A stretch of DNA of 5,969 bases from Fidelibacterota bacterium (lineage in GTDB: Bacteria; Fidelibacterota; Marinisomatia; Marinisomatales; TCS55), in assembly GCA_002716525.1 (NCBI GenBank), contig PBBH01000031.1:22726-28694 (forward strand), given 5' to 3'. Position numbers and translations under genes: made by a program. Below, piece by piece: positions 1-5,969 of this stretch (the stretch's first letter is position 1; each line of letters opens with the position of its first letter). The notes under the pieces are model-generated. The model did not search any database. It was given only the letters and a program-made list of their open reading frames with translations, and was not told where the DNA came from.

Positions 1-940
<940 letters not shown>

Positions 941-968
941 ATGGAATATTTTTGTGATTAATTACTAA

Positions 969-985
969 TTATGTACCTTACATAA
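969..985. repeat. Short perfect palindrome upstream of rfaE2
   Basis: TTATGTA (969-975) and TACATAA (979-985) are perfect inverted repeats with a 3-base centre (CCT), ending 10 bases before the rfaE2 ATG. The plsC-rfaE2 gap (941-995) is the largest non-coding interval in the window, AT-rich and without a clear SD. The site could be an operator or a weak mRNA hairpin near the start codon. It is not a terminator, because no U-run follows on the + strand. An AT-rich 7-bp palindrome can arise by chance, so function is speculative. Confidence 0.3.
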
Positions 986-995
986 AAAAATAAAT

Positions 996-1490
996 ATGCC
1001 TATTTGGACTAATACAGAAGCCAAACTTGAAATTAGTAAATTAAAATCATCAGGTCAAAAAGTGGTGTTCACTAATGGATGTTTCGATATTTTACATAAA
1101 GGTCATACGACCTATTTACAATCAGCCAGCAAACTGGGCGATGCACTAATTATTGGTTTAAATTCTGATGAATCTGTAAATAGTCTGAAAGGTCCAGGGC
1201 GACCGATTAACAATGAAACTGATCGTGCTGAAATATTATTATCCCTGGGCTTTATCGATGCAGTGGTAATATTTAATGAAGAAACACCTCGGGAATTAAT
1301 CAGTGAACTTTTACCGGACGTATTGGTAAAGGGTGGTGATTATAATAAAAATGAAATTGCCGGATCTTCAGATGTTGAAGCCAATGGTGGTGAAGTGAAG
1401 ATACTTCCATTTTTAAAAGGATATAGTACCACAAATATACTCAAAAAACGTTCTGAAAAAGGCTTGACTGAGGAAGATTCAGTCGGCTAA
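996..1490 (+). CDS. rfaE2: D-glycero-beta-D-manno-heptose 1-phosphate adenylyltransferase (RfaE2, stand-alone)
   Basis: This 164-residue cytidylyltransferase-like nucleotidyltransferase is predicted to join AMP from ATP to heptose-1-phosphate, giving ADP-heptose for the LPS inner core. Visible motifs are VVFTNGCFDILHKGH (about 23-37, with the nucleotide-binding HxGH at 34-37), LNSDESVNSLKGPGRPIN (about 55-72), DRAEIL (76-81), PDVLVKGGDY (107-116) and the C-terminal YSTTNILKK (143-151), which carries the family's STT signature. The length equals the second half of bifunctional HldE; the kinase half is absent and no kinase gene is in the window, so it should be encoded elsewhere. The ATG at 996 is the natural start and sits just ahead of the fold. 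Upstream is AT-rich with no clear SD. Other members of this superfamily include glycerol-3-phosphate cytidylyltransferase, but the GPGRPIN and VKGGDY blocks favour RfaE2. Confidence 0.93.
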   Translation: MPIWTNTEAKLEISKLKSSGQKVVFTNGCFDILHKGHTTYLQSASKLGDALIIGLNSDESVNSLKGPGRPINNETDRAEILLSLGFIDAVVIFNEETPRELISELLPDVLVKGGDYNKNEIAGSSDVEANGGEVKILPFLKGYSTTNILKKRSEKGLTEEDSVG

Positions 1491-1520
1491 CTTCGCCACC
1501 AACTTTCACCCTAAATATAA

Positions 1521-3131
1521 ATGAAACAGACATTTACAAGAATCTTAATGCTGACGGTTTTGAGCATTAGTGTTGCGAGTCCCCAGAATCAAAAAGAAAC
1601 TCAAACACAATCGGAGAATTATGAAAATGGCAATGGATTCGAAAATAATCAAAACCGGTTGCCGCAACTTTTGCGTGATGTAAAAATATTACTTTCAGAT
1701 GCACTCATTGCGGACGTAATGGATGATACCTTAGAAGCTGTTTATACACTGAACCGTATATTTGATTTATTGACAGAAGCAGATCAATACGGCGATAAAA
1801 ATGATGAAGACCAGGAAGAATTTGATCGCTTTGAAGCATCTATGATTGAATTGTACACCCATAGGTTTACGGTATTGGATAAAGCCGATGCCGCCATTAC
1901 TGCTGAGCAGCTCAGAATGGATATGACATTCTATACTGAACCGCTTGAAGTAGAAATGGGTGCCTCACAATTTACGGTTGTAGATGACCGAGATGGACAT
2001 ATCCCATTAGTTCGGAATAAAAAAGTTGATCAATTTATCCAATATTTTCAAACTAAAGGACGTAAGCAATTTGAGATTTGGTTGGACCGATTGGATAAAT
2101 ACGGTCCGATGATTAACCAAATTCTTAGCGAATGCAATGTACCGCCAGAACTGCTTTATTTAGCGATGATCGAATCGGGTTTAAATCCGAAAGCCTATTC
2201 CAAAGCAGCAGCTAATGGTATGTGGCAGTTTATTTACACTACAGGAAAGCTATATGGGCTAGAAAGAAACTGGTATGTGGATGAGCGCCGTGACGTGGAA
2301 AAATCAACACGTGCCGCTTGTGCATATCTCACAGATTTATATAATGAATTTGATAATTGGTATTTGGCTATGGCAGCTTATAATGCTGGGGAAGGTAGAA
2401 TTCGTCGTGCTACGCGATTACATCAAACATCAGATTTTTGGCAGCTTCATTCTTTGCCTCGGGAAACACGAAACTATATTCCTTACTATTTAGCCGCAAC
2501 TATAATTGCGGTAAAACCTGCAGATTATGGTTTTTTTATCAAGGAGAAAAAACAAAGTCAACTAGATTTCGATATTGTTACCATTGAAAAAAGTGCTGAT
2601 TTAACTGTCCTGGCCCGATCAGCTGAAACCTCATTCAAAACACTACAATCTTTAAACCCTGAATTAAGGCAATCCGCAACACCCACCAAAGCCTACGCCT
2701 TGAAAATTCCAAATGGTAAAAAAGATATATTCATGAAAAATTATAATGCACTTCCGGAAAATGAGAGATTTGCTCCCCAATTCGTTACTCATAAAGTAAG
2801 GAATGGTGAAAGTTTGTGGACCATCGCAAAAAAATACCGTATTTCAGTACACGACCTGGCGGCGGTGAATAAAATTAGGAATCGTAGTATGATTCGGATT
2901 AATCAGAAGCTTACAATTCCTGTTCCAGGGATGAATTTAGCTTCTATCCCAACATCAGAAATGCCAGGTTTTTATAAATTATCTTATAAGGTCAGGAAAG
3001 GTGATACACTAGGACATATCGCAGAAGATTACGGTACCCGTGCGTCTAATATCCGTAAGTGGAATGGTCTTAAATACGGTCAGCATATTTTTCCTGGACA
3101 GAAATTGACATTATGGATCAAACAGGGATAA
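1521..3131 (+). CDS. mltD: Membrane-bound lytic murein transglycosylase D-like protein with LysM domains
   Basis: This 536-residue exported enzyme is predicted to cleave the MurNAc-GlcNAc bond of peptidoglycan, forming 1,6-anhydro-MurNAc ends. Residues 1-20 are a signal peptide (basic start, hydrophobic core, SVAS-P); there is no lipobox cysteine, unlike E. coli MltD. Residues about 25-145 are an acidic, probably helical region I cannot assign. The MltD-type lead-in (about 160-200) precedes the SLT domain (about 195-335), with catalytic Glu218 in AMIESGLNP, then GMWQFI (233-238), AAYNAG (285-290) and the RNYIPYYLAA block. Residues about 350-398 look like a degenerate LysM. Two clear LysM domains follow, at about 423-468 (THKVRNGESLWTIAKKY) and 488-533 (SYKVRKGDTLGHIAEDY), which bind glycan strands. 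The ATG at 1521 gives a proper signal peptide; the 30-base gap upstream has no SD. Its end overlaps sppA by 19 bases. Confidence 0.93.
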   Translation: MKQTFTRILMLTVLSISVASPQNQKETQTQSENYENGNGFENNQNRLPQLLRDVKILLSDALIADVMDDTLEAVYTLNRIFDLLTEADQYGDKNDEDQEEFDRFEASMIELYTHRFTVLDKADAAITAEQLRMDMTFYTEPLEVEMGASQFTVVDDRDGHIPLVRNKKVDQFIQYFQTKGRKQFEIWLDRLDKYGPMINQILSECNVPPELLYLAMIESGLNPKAYSKAAANGMWQFIYTTGKLYGLERNWYVDERRDVEKSTRAACAYLTDLYNEFDNWYLAMAAYNAGEGRIRRATRLHQTSDFWQLHSLPRETRNYIPYYLAATIIAVKPADYGFFIKEKKQSQLDFDIVTIEKSADLTVLARSAETSFKTLQSLNPELRQSATPTKAYALKIPNGKKDIFMKNYNALPENERFAPQFVTHKVRNGESLWTIAKKYRISVHDLAAVNKIRNRSMIRINQKLTIPVPGMNLASIPTSEMPGFYKLSYKVRKGDTLGHIAEDYGTRASNIRKWNGLKYGQHIFPGQKLTLWIKQG

Positions 3132-4003
3132 AAAGACCCAAAACTAATTCTAAGTGGCTATGGTGGGGCTTGGGAAGTTTTTTTGCTTTAGTCTTGGCTT
3201 TCCAATTAGGAATATGGTCGACAGGTCTTTCATTAGAAGGATCAGGTAAAAAAGTTGGTATTGTTAATGTTGTTGGCCCCATCCTTAGTTCCGAATCAAC
3301 GGTAAAGCAATTAGAAAAATTTCGTGAACGAAGCGATGTTTCTGCAATCGTAGTTCGAATTGACTCTCCAGGTGGATTAGTAGCGCCAACCCAGGAAATT
3401 TATGAAAAGATTAAAGCGGTGAGGATGGAAAAACCTGTGGTATCCAGTTTGGGAACTGTTGCCGCTTCGGGAGGATATTATATTGCCTTGGGTGGTGATA
3501 CACTGATGGCCAATCCAGGTACCATTATTGGGAGTATCGGAGTGGTGATGGAATTTCCGGTGATGACCGAGTTATTGGAAAAAGTCGGCATCGATTTTGA
3601 AACAATAAAAAGCGGTGAATTAAAAGATGTGGGATCCTATTCACGGGAGGTAACAGAAGCCGATAGGGGTCATTTGAATGAAATGGTTACCGATATGTAC
3701 GATCAGTTTGTTTCAGCTGTTGCCGTTGGTCGTAACATGACAATAGATGATGTTTTGCCTCTGGCAGACGGACGCGTATTTACAGGATTAAAATCAAAAG
3801 AATTCGGCCTTATTGATACTATAGGTACTTACGAAGATGCCATCTTTCTGGCAGGTTCAATGGGCGATATTTCAGGAAAACCAAAGACTGTCCAAGCGCA
3901 GAAAAAACGCCCCTCGTTGCTGGACTGGATTTCTGGAAATTTGGGGCAAACAGTCAGCAATTGGTTTGATGAATTACCAGCCTATCGCTGGCGAATGGAG
4001 TAA
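3113..4003 (+). CDS. sppA: Signal peptide peptidase SppA, short (S49) form
   Basis: SppA degrades signal peptides left in the membrane after secretion. This 296-residue protein is the short type seen in Bacillus and many other bacteria, about half the length of E. coli SppA. A basic N-terminus (KRPKTNSK) leads into one transmembrane helix at about 16-36, which would tether the protease domain outside the cytoplasm. Serine-protease family S49 features follow: VRIDSPGGLVAPTQEIY (82-97), the nucleophile Ser119 in TVAASGGYYIA, the oxyanion and fold segment NPGTIIGSIGVV (134-145), and the general base Lys171 in SGELKDVGS. Both members of the Ser-Lys dyad are present, so the enzyme should be active. 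The C-terminal 40 residues are basic and Trp-rich and unassigned. ATG 3113 lies inside the mltD end (19-base overlap, different frame), pointing to translational coupling. HU follows 5 bases after the stop. Confidence 0.94.
   Translation: MDQTGIKRPKTNSKWLWWGLGSFFALVLAFQLGIWSTGLSLEGSGKKVGIVNVVGPILSSESTVKQLEKFRERSDVSAIVVRIDSPGGLVAPTQEIYEKIKAVRMEKPVVSSLGTVAASGGYYIALGGDTLMANPGTIIGSIGVVMEFPVMTELLEKVGIDFETIKSGELKDVGSYSREVTEADRGHLNEMVTDMYDQFVSAVAVGRNMTIDDVLPLADGRVFTGLKSKEFGLIDTIGTYEDAIFLAGSMGDISGKPKTVQAQKKRPSLLDWISGNLGQTVSNWFDELPAYRWRME
3997..4000 (+). promoter_or_regulatory. Shine-Dalgarno site for the HU/IHF gene
   Basis: GGAG lies at the very end of sppA (its last codon is GAG), with 8 bases to ATG 4009. 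This is standard spacing. It supports the start and coupling of the HU-like gene to sppA. Confidence 0.6.
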
Positions 4004-4008
4004 TAACC

Positions 4009-4293
4009 ATGACTAAACAAGATATCGTTGATACGGTTGCGGAAGCAACAGGATTGACCAAAGTAGAAACAGAAGCGGTGATGAATGGCGTCATGGCCAC
4101 TATCATCGATTCTTTAGGACGCAATGAAAGAGTTGAACTAAGGGGTTTTGGTACTTTTGGCGTGAAACATCGAATGCCAAAAAAAGCCCGAAATCCTGGA
4201 ACAGGTGAAGCAATTTATCTGCCTGAGAGACATGTGCCGACTTTTAAACCGGCCAAACATATGCGTTTACATGTAAATGATAGTCTGACATAA
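4009..4293 (+). CDS. HU/IHF-family DNA-binding protein (IHF-beta-like)
   Basis: This 94-residue nucleoid protein is predicted to dimerise and bend DNA. The N-terminal half (about 1-43) is the helical dimerisation body, opening MTKQDIVDTVAEATGL. Then come the family signature ERVELRGFGTFGVKHR (40-55) and the DNA-wrapping beta arm with the ARNPGTGE tip (60-67), whose Pro63 corresponds to the proline that wedges between base pairs in HU and IHF. The end, HVPTFKPAKHMRLHVN, matches the C-terminal strand and helix. The RGFGTF...VPTFKP pattern is closer to IHF-beta than to E. coli HU, but naming it IhfB would overstate what is visible; no partner subunit is in the window. It sits 5 bases after sppA, with an SD at 3997-4000, and 13 bases before the small basic gene. 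Tandem TAA stops end it. Confidence 0.93.
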   Translation: MTKQDIVDTVAEATGLTKVETEAVMNGVMATIIDSLGRNERVELRGFGTFGVKHRMPKKARNPGTGEAIYLPERHVPTFKPAKHMRLHVNDSLT

Positions 4294-4298
4294 TAAAT

Positions 4299-4306
4299 GA
4301 GGTGAT
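4299..4306 (+). promoter_or_regulatory. Shine-Dalgarno site for the small bS22-like gene
   Basis: A second copy of GAGGTGAT sits directly before ATG 4307, with four bases after the GAGG core. Spacing is slightly short but pairing with the 16S 3' end is extensive. It is strong evidence that the 31-codon frame is translated. Confidence 0.7.
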
Positions 4307-4402
4307 ATGCCCTGCGGCAAAAAACGTAAACGGCGTAAAATGAATACCCATAAGCGTAAAAAACGCTTACGCGCCAATCGTCATAAAAAGAAAAAAGTTT
4401 AA
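4307..4402 (+). CDS. AURKAIP1/COX24-domain small ribosomal protein (bS22/mS38-like), 31 aa
   Basis: This 31-residue protein begins MPCGKKRKRRKMNTHKRKK and ends HKKKKV; 18 residues are Lys or Arg. The pattern 'GKKRKR.KM.THKRKKRLR.NRHKKK' is what I know as the bacterial AURKAIP1/COX24 family. It is related to mitochondrial ribosomal protein mS38 and the mycobacterial small-subunit protein bS22, which lie buried in 16S rRNA near the decoding region. Its role here is therefore inferred: a structural small-subunit protein. Start ATG 4307 is fixed by the GAGGTGAT directly upstream. An internal ATG (codon 12) would remove half the conserved block. It lies 13 bases after the HU gene and 12 before the P1-like gene, so it is likely co-transcribed with both. 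It is short enough that gene finders often miss it. The chemistry and the motif agree; direct ribosome membership in this lineage is not shown. Confidence 0.88.
   Translation: MPCGKKRKRRKMNTHKRKKRLRANRHKKKKV
4351..4369 (+). repeat. Inverted repeat (hairpin) within the bS22-like gene
   Basis: TAAGCGT (4351-4357) and ACGCTTA (4363-4369) form a perfect 7-bp stem around a loop of five A. It spans the codons for the conserved K-R-K-K-R-L segment. It uses AAG for Lys16 where most lysines here are AAA, and that base is what pairs with the leucine TTA/CGC side. It has no U-tract after it, so it is not an intrinsic terminator. It may be incidental to the Lys/Arg-rich code. Confidence 0.35.
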
Positions 4403-4414
4403 GACCCCCTTATA

Positions 4415-5275
4415 ATGAAACGGGCCAGGTTTATTTGGCTTTTAATTATACCCTTAACTTTAGCAACGTTTGTTAGAGCTTGGGGGCTCGATGGTCATCG
4501 TCGGCTCAATTATATTGCTTCGCGTCAACTAAATGGTCAATTCGGCCGTTTTTTGAAACAAAACTCAGAAGCATTGAAATGGTATGCTACAGCGCCAGAT
4601 TATAATAGAGCAGTGGATCCAAATGAGTTGCCTCGGCATTTCATTGATACAGATTATTATGACCAATTTCCTTTTGAAAATATCCCGTTGGATTACGAAG
4701 AACTTGTAACCAAGTATGGCGAAAATAATTTAGCTCAATGGGGTATTGCACCTTGGGCCATTGATACCACTTGTGATAGAATCATAGCCCTGTTTGAAGA
4801 TGAACGTTTTGAAGAGGCAGTTTATTACTTGGGTGTTTTGGGCCATTATATTGCAGATCTCCATATGCCATTACATACTGTTAAAAATTATAATGGGCAA
4901 TTCAGTGGAAATGACGGCATCCATTTCCGCTGGGAAGCTCGCTTAGTAGATGATTATGTCCGTCACATTAAACCGATTGGAAAAGTTGAGCCAGTTGTAG
5001 ACCCTGTTTCTTTTGCGATGGATATCGTTCGGGAATCATTTCAATTTCATAAAATGCTATTGACAGCCGATACTAAAGCGCGAAAAATATTGTCTGAGGA
5101 ACAAGCCAAAGCGCTTGATTCTTACAAGATCCTTTCATTTGAAAAACCGTATTTAGATATTCTTTATAATGAGACTGAGCCAATTCTTAAAGAACGGTTG
5201 GGACGCGCAGTTTTCAGAATAACTTCTATTTGGCAATATTGCTGGGAGCAAGCAGGGAGGCCAGAACTACCATGA
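4415..5275 (+). CDS. Secreted zinc-dependent S1/P1 nuclease or phospholipase C-like protein
   Basis: This 286-residue exported protein belongs to the P1 nuclease / zinc-dependent phospholipase C superfamily, whose members use three zinc ions to cleave single-stranded nucleic acids or phospholipids. Residues 1-22 are a signal peptide (KRAR, hydrophobic core, V-R-A) whose cleavage would expose Trp23. In this family the mature N-terminal Trp is itself a zinc ligand. Aligning by spacing with P1 nuclease ligands W1, H6, D45, H60, H116, D120, H126, H149 and D153 gives W23, H28, D62, H75, H144, D148, H154, H170 and E174. The core is GHYIADLHMPLH (143-154) and GIHFRWEARLVD (168-179). The last ligand is Glu, as in Bacillus cereus phospholipase C, so the substrate is uncertain. 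Length is close to P1. No SD precedes ATG 4415. Its stop overlaps the xseA start (ATGA). Confidence 0.87.
   Translation: MKRARFIWLLIIPLTLATFVRAWGLDGHRRLNYIASRQLNGQFGRFLKQNSEALKWYATAPDYNRAVDPNELPRHFIDTDYYDQFPFENIPLDYEELVTKYGENNLAQWGIAPWAIDTTCDRIIALFEDERFEEAVYYLGVLGHYIADLHMPLHTVKNYNGQFSGNDGIHFRWEARLVDDYVRHIKPIGKVEPVVDPVSFAMDIVRESFQFHKMLLTADTKARKILSEEQAKALDSYKILSFEKPYLDILYNETEPILKERLGRAVFRITSIWQYCWEQAGRPELP
5255..5260 (+). promoter_or_regulatory. Shine-Dalgarno site for xseA
   Basis: GGGAGG lies within the end of the P1/PLC-like gene, 11 bases before ATG 5272. Spacing is a little long, but the match is good and no other start-like codon lies between. It supports coupled translation through the ATGA overlap. 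Confidence 0.55.
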
Positions 5276-5969
5276 GTCAATCTCGAAGCGTTCTTTCTGT
5301 TTCTGAGATTACGGTACAAATCAAAGGGCAGCTTGAGTCTCAATTTCAAAATATATGGATCCAGGGTGAAATCTCCAATTTTAAACACCATTCTTCCGGG
5401 CATATGTATTTCACTGTAAAGGATGATTCTGCCGAATTACGCTGTGTTATGTTTCGCGGGTATAATCAAATGATCCATTTCAAACCGGAAAATGGAATGG
5501 AAGTTTTACTGCATGGAAAGATTACAGTCTACGAACCTAGAGGTCAATACCAGCTAATGGTACAAAACATGGAGCCTGCGGGGATTGGCACTCTTTATCT
5601 AGCCTTCGAAGCACTCAAAAAACAATTAGCAGTTGAAGGTTTATTTGATGAATCATTAAAGAAAATTTTACCATCTTATCCAAAAAGGATCGGGATTGTG
5701 ACTTCTCGCACTGGTGCAGCTTTGCAGGACATGCTCAATGTTTTTAATCGGCGGGCCCCTTATGTGAATATCCTTTTATATCCTTCATCGGTTCAGGGCG
5801 ATAATGCTTCCATTGATTTGATCAAGGGTATCGAAGAATTGGAATCGCGGAAAGATATTGACATTATCATTATTGGTCGAGGTGGAGGGACATTAGAAGA
5901 TTTATGGCCATTCAATGAGGAAGCACTGGCACGTGCTATTGTCGCTTGTAAAACTCCCTTGATTTCAGC
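5272..5969 (+). CDS. xseA: Exodeoxyribonuclease VII large subunit, N-terminal part (3' truncated by window)
   Basis: XseA is the catalytic subunit of exonuclease VII, which degrades single-stranded DNA from both ends in mismatch repair and damage processing in the cytoplasm. The frame runs open from ATG 5272 to the window edge, giving 232 of roughly 400-450 residues. Residues about 1-105 are the OB-fold single-strand-binding domain: SVLSVSEITVQIKGQLE, then IWIQGEISNFKHHSSGHMYF and LRCVMFRG. The catalytic domain starts around 115-140 (LFDESLKKILPSYPKRIGIV) with TSRTGAALQDMLNV (144-157) and the family hallmark IIIGRGGGTLEDLWPFNEE (199-217). Nothing is missing in the visible part. The start overlaps the previous stop as ATGA. 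The small subunit gene xseB often follows xseA and may lie beyond the window, but this cannot be seen. Confidence 0.95.
   Translation, partial: MSQSRSVLSVSEITVQIKGQLESQFQNIWIQGEISNFKHHSSGHMYFTVKDDSAELRCVMFRGYNQMIHFKPENGMEVLLHGKITVYEPRGQYQLMVQNMEPAGIGTLYLAFEALKKQLAVEGLFDESLKKILPSYPKRIGIVTSRTGAALQDMLNVFNRRAPYVNILLYPSSVQGDNASIDLIKGIEELESRKDIDIIIIGRGGGTLEDLWPFNEEALARAIVACKTPLIS

Noticed and set aside
959..971. TAATTA-C-TAATTA tandem motif
   Set aside because: It is simple AT-rich sequence in a gap where such repeats are expected; there is no further copy or support.
1466..1484. GACTGA / TCAGTC inverted repeat at the end of rfaE2 as a possible terminator
   Set aside because: The stem is only 6 bp, lies inside the coding sequence and has no following T-run, so it does not look like an intrinsic terminator.
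2275..2493. 72-codon + strand frame inside the transglycosylase gene
   Set aside because: It is an out-of-frame shadow of the SLT domain, and the translation has no domain character or SD.
4411..4416. Perfect TATAAT box just at the start of the P1/PLC-like gene
   Set aside because: It overlaps the ATG (4415-4417), so any transcript would begin inside the gene, and no -35 element is found 16-18 bases upstream.
5164..5403. 79-codon frame on the - strand across the nuclease-xseA junction
   Set aside because: It runs antisense to the conserved ends of two well-supported genes and has no recognisable product.

Overview
The window is a dense run of nine genes, all on the + strand, from an AT-rich bacterial genome. 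Gaps between genes are 5 to 55 bases, several junctions overlap, and no stretch over 300 bases lacks a gene. The host must be Gram-negative: it has an ADP-heptose (LPS inner core) enzyme, a periplasmic lytic transglycosylase and a signal-peptide-bearing zinc hydrolase. The tiny AURKAIP1/COX24 (bS22/mS38-type) gene and the general style of the proteins suggest the FCB superphylum. The strong Shine-Dalgarno sites at several genes are unlike typical Bacteroidetes, so a lineage such as Marinimicrobia is possible. That placement is an inference of low confidence.

Layout: 1-222 is the 3' end of serS (seryl-tRNA synthetase). 218-940 is plsC (lysophosphatidate acyltransferase), which appears to start at an AUU codon overlapping the serS stop. 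941-995 is the longest non-coding gap and holds only a small palindrome. 996-1490 is rfaE2 (heptose-1-phosphate adenylyltransferase). 1521-3131 is an MltD-type lytic transglycosylase with LysM domains. 3113-4003 is sppA (signal peptide peptidase), overlapping the previous gene by 19 bases. 4009-4293 encodes an HU/IHF-type DNA-binding protein. 4307-4402 is a 31-codon gene for a very basic ribosomal protein of the bS22/mS38 type. 4415-5275 encodes a secreted S1/P1-nuclease or phospholipase-C-like zinc enzyme. 5272-5969 is the 5' part of xseA (exonuclease VII large subunit), cut by the window edge.

The genes look like one or two co-transcribed housekeeping units. Membrane lipid synthesis (PlsC), LPS core (RfaE2), peptidoglycan turnover (MltD) and clearance of membrane peptides (SppA) form an envelope block. 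Nucleoid (HU), ribosome (bS22-like) and nucleic-acid (XseA, perhaps the P1-like enzyme) genes follow. I see no intrinsic terminator and no convincing promoter. I see no mobile element, CRISPR array or tRNA, and nothing that amounts to a novel defence or metabolic system. The points most worth a second look are the AUU start of plsC, the easily missed 31-codon gene with a hairpin inside it, and the ligand set of the P1/PLC-like enzyme.
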